A stretch of 32,986 nucleotides of DNA from Mesotaenium endlicherianum (taxonomy: Eukaryota > Streptophyta > Zygnematophyceae > Zygnematales > Mesotaeniaceae). The stretch is from assembly GCA_009602735.1 (NCBI GenBank), contig WELA01004388.1:284735-317720 (forward strand). Direction: 5' to 3'. Of the stretch, positions 28,329 through 32,986 are shown one piece after another; position 1 is the first letter of the stretch; every line of letters starts with the position of its first letter. Below the pieces are notes generated by a model. It was not told the origin of the DNA and ran no database searches. It saw only the letters and a program-made list of their open reading frames with translations. A program made the translations under genes and the position numbers.

Positions 28329-30782
28329 AGCGACGACGATAAATTTGGTGATGATTTGATATGTACAATCAGTGATTCTCTCCTCTAGCAAAATGCAAGT
28401 CGGCCCCAGCCGGTAGGGGGGTGGGTCAGCGGTGGAGTGAAGGGGTCAATACAGCGCATGCCACGCGTGCGAGGAATGCGCTTGTGAGGGAGACAGCAGG
28501 GCCTCCACGCCGCAGGGGGGCTCTGTCCACTGAGAGCGAGAAGGAGGTCCTGGCAGAATAGGCCAGCAGAGAGCGAAGGAGCGGGAGAGCAAGGGAGATG
28601 GAGGAGAGAAGAGACGCCTTACAGCAACAAGCGCATTGTTGACAGCTCTCTTGATCGTTGCATCCTGCGCTTATACACAAATTCCGAACAAAGGGAGGTG
28701 CAGGGGTGAGCGGCGGGATGAGTGTATTGGGGGGGGGGAAGAGGGGTAGAGAGGAGGAGGGTGAGGAAGATCCTATCAGACAGCTCAAGGGTAGAGATGG
28801 ATTGACCGGCCCTTTGAGTGCGCAAGGTGAGGAAACGGGACAAAAAAACCAATAAAAAACAAAAACTGAAACAAAAACCGGATTTGAAGTACTATAAAAG
28901 AAGAGGCACAATAGGCAGTGCAGGGAGCAGCCGGAAGGTTAAGTATGCGTTTGTACGTGTGTGCGGGCATGGCTGTATGCTGAGCATGCGTGCAGTGTGC
29001 GGGCGTGCGTGCCTCTGTGCCTCGAGCTAAGGGTGCGTGCGGGCGTGAGAGAGGGCATGAAGGCAGGCGTGAGGGTAGGCGTGAGGGGGTGTGGGGGGTG
29101 GGGCGCTTACGACGAAGTTGGTGACGAGGGGGACGTAGCCGGCGTCAAAGCCCTTGCCGAAGCCCATGCCCAGCACCTTGATGGACGTCGACAGCCGCGG
29201 GTCCCCCAGGAACGACACGCCCACGCGCGCTATGTACGGGTACCGGTTCAAGAAGCGCACCGATGCGCGCATCTGTCGCACACAGCACCCGCCAGCCAGC
29301 CCGCCCGCCCGCCCGCCAGCGAGCCAGCCAGGCAGGTAGCCAGCCCAGGCACCCCCCGCCCGCCCAGCATCCCCCCGCCCCCACCCGCACACAGCGCCTT
29401 CACGTCTCCCTTAGACCTGAACAAGTCAACCGATGAAAAATCGAGTCCCCCCCTCTGCAGCCCCAAGCAAGCCTGACACGCAATGCCCGGAAGCCAAATT
29501 CCCCCTTGCGCGCACAAGCCTGAGGTCCAAGCCCCTGACGCTTAAAGCGTTAAAAATCTAAGGACCCCAACGCCCAAAGTTCCGAGCCTGAATCGTTCAG
29601 CACACACGCCGGGGGGTACTAGCTGCTGGATTAGGCACTTGAGGAGGGGGAACGCAGGGTGTGGGGGCTGCGGCGCCCACGGCCTGTTTGGGACAAGCTT
29701 GCTGGAATGCTCAATTGCAACAGACGCCTGTTTCCAAGCTCTTCCTTCTGCAACTCTTCTCGAGCAAGCGCTGCTCTCGCTCTTCCGGTCCCTCCTTCAA
29801 TTCCCCCTTCACCTCCTTATCCCTCTCCCACTCCCACTGCCTCCTTTCTCCCTCTCATCTCTCTCTTCACACTCCCCTCCCCCTCTCCCTCTTTGTTTAA
29901 CTTCTCCATCTCCCTATCCCTCTCTCTCATACTTCTTTTTCCCTCTCCCAACCTCTCCTTCCTCCAACCATAGGAAGTGGAGCCAGGAACAGCACAGCTT
30001 TGGGGAGGGGGCAAGGGGGGCAGGCAAAGCCCATCATGCTGTCAAAGTAGGAATTACCGGCAGCTCCTCGTTGCCAGCTGTGAAGAATGTTGCTGCAGAG
30101 GCAGCGTGAGGGCCACACGGGATCCAGTCACACTCGAACAGGTGCACGATCGCCGCCGCCGGCTGGCTGGCTGGCTGGCTGGTTGGCTGGCTGGCTGGCT
30201 GTAAAGGAAACTGTTACAGGAGGTGGAGTTGACGGGCAATGTATGGTTGGCCCCATCCAGCTGTTTGATTAAGCCGCAGACAAGTCGACATACGCACGCG
30301 CTAGTGCAAACCCCCATGCGCATGTTCTGTCGCTTTAGCCGTGCTCCTACTTTGTGGAGAAGCTATTTTTACGACCAAAGGTTGGGGATCACGGCAGACA
30401 GCAACGGCGGAAAGTCTGTTGCTGTCGTTAAAAAGCAGGGACGAGCATGAAGGGCACCGCAGAGACAAGGCAGCAATGAGGAGGAAGCTGACAGGAGAGA
30501 GGGAGGGAGAGAAAAACGGGAGAGGGATAGGGAGAGGGAGAGGGAGAGGGAGAGGGAGAGGAGAGAGAAAGAGAAGGAGGGAGGGAGGGAGGGAGGGAGG
30601 GAAGGGGGGGGGAGGGAGAGAGAGTGCGAGAAGGAGGGGAAGCGGGGAGGGCATGCCTTGCCAACGAGGTGGAGGTTGGTGGTGTAGGCAGTCCAAGGGA
30701 TGGTGCCCATGCCATGCACGTGCGCGGCAAACTGAGCGCTCATCTCCTTGCCGCACACCATCTCCACATTCATCTCCATCGT
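24790..30782 (-). CDS. SMP + C2 domain lipid-transfer protein (extended-synaptotagmin/NTMC2-like), 5'-incomplete
   Basis: Leftward exons are 30782-30657, 29272-29111, 28664-28623, 27940-27850, 27301-27227, 25940-25605 and 25007-24790. They join in phase and total 1050 nt (349 aa plus stop). Seen: SMP half with GTIPWTAYTTNLHLVGK, then RFLNRYPYIARVGVSFLG, STSIKVLGMG, a 14-codon exon DATIKRAVNNALVA, then PNELVVEDLVELL. Next comes a C2 domain: AYVLVQIIEGEQLVAKD, SDPYVKGAVG, SPRWNEEFRVPV, VVRDYDRVTEDDEMG, LHVTLTLLPND. The loop aspartates (KD, SDP, D-x-D-x5-DD) are present, so calcium binding is plausible. Family knowledge: such proteins tether the ER to other membranes and move lipids. Upstream exons (membrane anchor, start of SMP) are missing. 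The first intron begins with GC rather than GT. The last exon is chosen by phase and a good acceptor and is less certain. An N at 25986 lies in the intron inside the C2 domain. Confidence 0.85.
25501..25590. repeat. GGCTCAGG-type short tandem repeat in the last SMP-C2 intron
   Basis: Variants of GGCTCAGGTCC and GACTCAGG repeat about seven times with a 10-15 bp period, ending about 15 bp from the exon donor at 25604. Confidence 0.6.
25986..25986. other. N, probable assembly join
   Basis: A single N between a C-rich run and unique sequence, in the intron that splits the C2 domain. The true order and length of sequence here are uncertain. Confidence 0.8.
26964..27044. repeat. (CA)n(GA)n compound microsatellite
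   Basis: A CA run of about 18 units runs directly into a GA run of about 15 units in the intron that splits the C2 domain. A CAG run follows at 27190-27213, next to the exon at 27227. Confidence 0.85.
27515..27570. repeat. (CACAGT/CACAGG)n hexanucleotide repeat
   Basis: About nine hexamer units alternate between CACAGT and CACAGG in the intron upstream of the C2 domain. Confidence 0.8.
28139..28340. repeat. (GAC/GAT)n trinucleotide repeat region
   Basis: Two clusters of GACGAC/GATGAC units (about 28144-28180 and 28275-28340) lie in the intron between the 14-codon SMP exon and the next exon. Confidence 0.8.
30158..30201. repeat. (GGCT)n tetranucleotide repeat
   Basis: About ten GGCT units with one GGTT variant. 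It recurs at 32304-32347 in copy B. Confidence 0.85.
30485..30650. repeat. purine-rich GAGGGA/GGGA repeat
   Basis: A GA-rich tract made of GAGGGA hexamers followed by GGGA tetramers and a G-run, in the SMP intron just 3' of the first exon. It recurs in copy B at 32631-32796. Confidence 0.8.
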
Positions 30783-30840
30783 CTGCACCACCACCCGCCC
30801 ACCCAACCCCACCCCATTCCCCCCCCGCCCCCGGACCCCC

Positions 30841-30841
30841 N
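30841..30841. other. N between the two copies of the 2145-bp block
   Basis: A single N exactly at the junction of the two copies. It points to a scaffold join rather than a sequenced tandem junction. Confidence 0.85.
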
Positions 30842-32986
30842 AGGTGCAGGGGTGAGCGGCGGGATGAGTGTATTGGGGGGGGGGAAGAGGGGTAGAGAGG
30901 AGGAGGGTGAGGAAGATCCTATCAGACAGCTCAAGGGTAGAGATGGATTGACCGGCCCTTTGAGTGCGCAAGGTGAGGAAACGGGACAAAAAAACCAATA
31001 AAAAACAAAAACTGAAACAAAAACCGGATTTGAAGTACTATAAAAGAAGAGGCACAATAGGCAGTGCAGGGAGCAGCCGGAAGGTTAAGTATGCGTTTGT
31101 ACGTGTGTGCGGGCATGGCTGTATGCTGAGCATGCGTGCAGTGTGCGGGCGTGCGTGCCTCTGTGCCTCGAGCTAAGGGTGCGTGCGGGCGTGAGAGAGG
31201 GCATGAAGGCAGGCGTGAGGGTAGGCGTGAGGGGGTGTGGGGGGTGGGGCGCTTACGACGAAGTTGGTGACGAGGGGGACGTAGCCGGCGTCAAAGCCCT
31301 TGCCGAAGCCCATGCCCAGCACCTTGATGGACGTCGACAGCCGCGGGTCCCCCAGGAACGACACGCCCACGCGCGCTATGTACGGGTACCGGTTCAAGAA
31401 GCGCACCGATGCGCGCATCTGTCGCACACAGCACCCGCCAGCCAGCCCGCCCGCCCGCCCGCCAGCGAGCCAGCCAGGCAGGTAGCCAGCCCAGGCACCC
31501 CCCGCCCGCCCAGCATCCCCCCGCCCCCACCCGCACACAGCGCCTTCACGTCTCCCTTAGACCTGAACAAGTCAACCGATGAAAAATCGAGTCCCCCCCT
31601 CTGCAGCCCCAAGCAAGCCTGACACGCAATGCCCGGAAGCCAAATTCCCCCTTGCGCGCACAAGCCTGAGGTCCAAGCCCCTGACGCTTAAAGCGTTAAA
31701 AATCTAAGGACCCCAACGCCCAAAGTTCCGAGCCTGAATCGTTCAGCACACACGCCGGGGGGTACTAGCTGCTGGATTAGGCACTTGAGGAGGGGGAACG
31801 CAGGGTGTGGGGGCTGCGGCGCCCACGGCCTGTTTGGGACAAGCTTGCTGGAATGCTCAATTGCAACAGACGCCTGTTTCCAAGCTCTTCCTTCTGCAAC
31901 TCTTCTCGAGCAAGCGCTGCTCTCGCTCTTCCGGTCCCTCCTTCAATTCCCCCTTCACCTCCTTATCCCTCTCCCACTCCCACTGCCTCCTTTCTCCCTC
32001 TCATCTCTCTCTTCACACTCCCCTCCCCCTCTCCCTCTTTGTTTAACTTCTCCATCTCCCTATCCCTCTCTCTCATACTTCTTTTTCCCTCTCCCAACCT
32101 CTCCTTCCTCCAACCATAGGAAGTGGAGCCAGGAACAGCACAGCTTTGGGGAGGGGGCAAGGGGGGCAGGCAAAGCCCATCATGCTGTCAAAGTAGGAAT
32201 TACCGGCAGCTCCTCGTTGCCAGCTGTGAAGAATGTTGCTGCAGAGGCAGCGTGAGGGCCACACGGGATCCAGTCACACTCGAACAGGTGCACGATCGCC
32301 GCCGCCGGCTGGCTGGCTGGCTGGCTGGTTGGCTGGCTGGCTGGCTGTAAAGGAAACTGTTACAGGAGGTGGAGTTGACGGGCAATGTATGGTTGGCCCC
32401 ATCCAGCTGTTTGATTAAGCCGCAGACAAGTCGACATACGCACGCGCTAGTGCAAACCCCCATGCGCATGTTCTGTCGCTTTAGCCGTGCTCCTACTTTG
32501 TGGAGAAGCTATTTTTACGACCAAAGGTTGGGGATCACGGCAGACAGCAACGGCGGAAAGTCTGTTGCTGTCGTTAAAAAGCAGGGACGAGCATGAAGGG
32601 CACCGCAGAGACAAGGCAGCAATGAGGAGGAAGCTGACAGGAGAGAGGGAGGGAGAGAAAAACGGGAGAGGGATAGGGAGAGGGAGAGGGAGAGGGAGAG
32701 GGAGAGGAGAGAGAAAGAGAAGGAGGGAGGGAGGGAGGGAGGGAGGGAAGGGGGGGGGAGGGAGAGAGAGTGCGAGAAGGAGGGGAAGCGGGGAGGGCAT
32801 GCCTTGCCAACGAGGTGGAGGTTGGTGGTGTAGGCAGTCCAAGGGATGGTGCCCATGCCATGCACGTGCGCGGCAAACTGAGCGCTCATCTCCTTGCCGC
32901 ACACCATCTCCACATTCATCTCCATCGTCTGCACCACCACCCGCCCACCCAACCCCACCCCATTCCCCCCCCGCCCCCGGACCCCC
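30842..32986. repeat. 2145-bp direct duplication, copy B (ends at the window end)
   Basis: It starts just after the N and ends on the same bases (GGACCCCC) as copy A, which is also the last base of the window. An exact end-to-end match of a short block beside a gap is typical of an unmerged contig. Confidence 0.92.
31257..32928 (-). CDS. second copy of two SMP exons (probable assembly duplicate)
   Basis: Exons 32928-32803 (GTIPWTAYTTNLHLVGK) and 31418-31257 (RFLNRYPYIARVGVSFLG) repeat those at 30782-30657 and 29272-29111. All are phase 0, so a true tandem exon duplication would stay in frame, but the apparent identity of the introns and the adjoining N argue for an artefact. It should not be counted as a separate gene. 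Confidence 0.7.

Larger units (their letters stand above)
28696..30840. repeat. 2145-bp direct duplication, copy A
   Basis: Every stretch I compared in this block reappears at an offset of 2146 bp (copy B, 30842-32986), introns and microsatellites included. Copy A carries two SMP exons of the leftward gene (30782-30657 and 29272-29111) and ends at the N at 30841. Confidence 0.92.

Noticed and set aside
27515..28340. CRISPR-like or satellite arrays
   Set aside because: Hexamer and trimer units are microsatellites without spacers, in introns of a eukaryotic gene.
1..32986. tRNA, rRNA or other structured RNA genes
   Set aside because: No cloverleaf with the conserved T-loop or rRNA-like sequence was noticed on either strand by eye.

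Overview
This looks like nuclear DNA of an intron-rich eukaryote, most likely a photosynthetic microeukaryote (alga). The genes are split by GT-AG introns of roughly 0.4-1.2 kb packed with microsatellites (CT, GT, CTG, GAC, GGCT). The tRNA methyltransferase and TLC proteins read most like plant or green-lineage versions as I recall those families, but the species cannot be fixed from the sequence. Four single-base N positions (8187, 10019, 25986, 30841) sit at homopolymers or low-complexity tracts and look like assembly joins.

Layout. (1) 43-1957, + strand: the 3' three exons of a TrmB/METTL1-type tRNA (guanine-N7) methyltransferase. (2) 3241-4911, - strand: a complete two-exon TLC-domain membrane protein. 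(3) 4912-6447: a shared upstream region for two divergent genes, holding a double G-box palindrome and a separate long stem-loop. (4) 6448-16014, + strand: a complete 13-exon GlnT-type glutamine synthetase family gene. I rebuilt it exon by exon; every splice phase fits and the product is 441 aa. (5) 16015-24789: an AT-richer island with no intact host gene. It contains a decayed mobile element: a minus-strand pseudogene (21486-19374) with the D-x18-C-x2-C and H-x4-H-x19-E spacing of RAG1/Transib-type DDE recombinases, a convergent plus-strand pseudogene starting with a zinc ribbon (17523-18215), a coiled-coil ORF, and diverged ~360-bp repeats with a conserved palindrome. (6) 24790-32928, - strand: a 5'-incomplete SMP + C2 (extended-synaptotagmin/NTMC2-like) lipid-transfer protein gene, seven phase-consistent exons. 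Its 5' part lies in a 2145-bp block that is repeated, as far as I compared it without a difference, after an N up to the end of the window. This is probably an unmerged contig end.

The genes do not form a pathway. They are ordinary housekeeping genes (tRNA modification, membrane lipid biology, nitrogen/glutamate metabolism, membrane contact sites) in convergent or divergent arrangement, with a mobile-element island between GlnT and the SMP-C2 gene. The most interesting item is the RAG1/Transib-like element.
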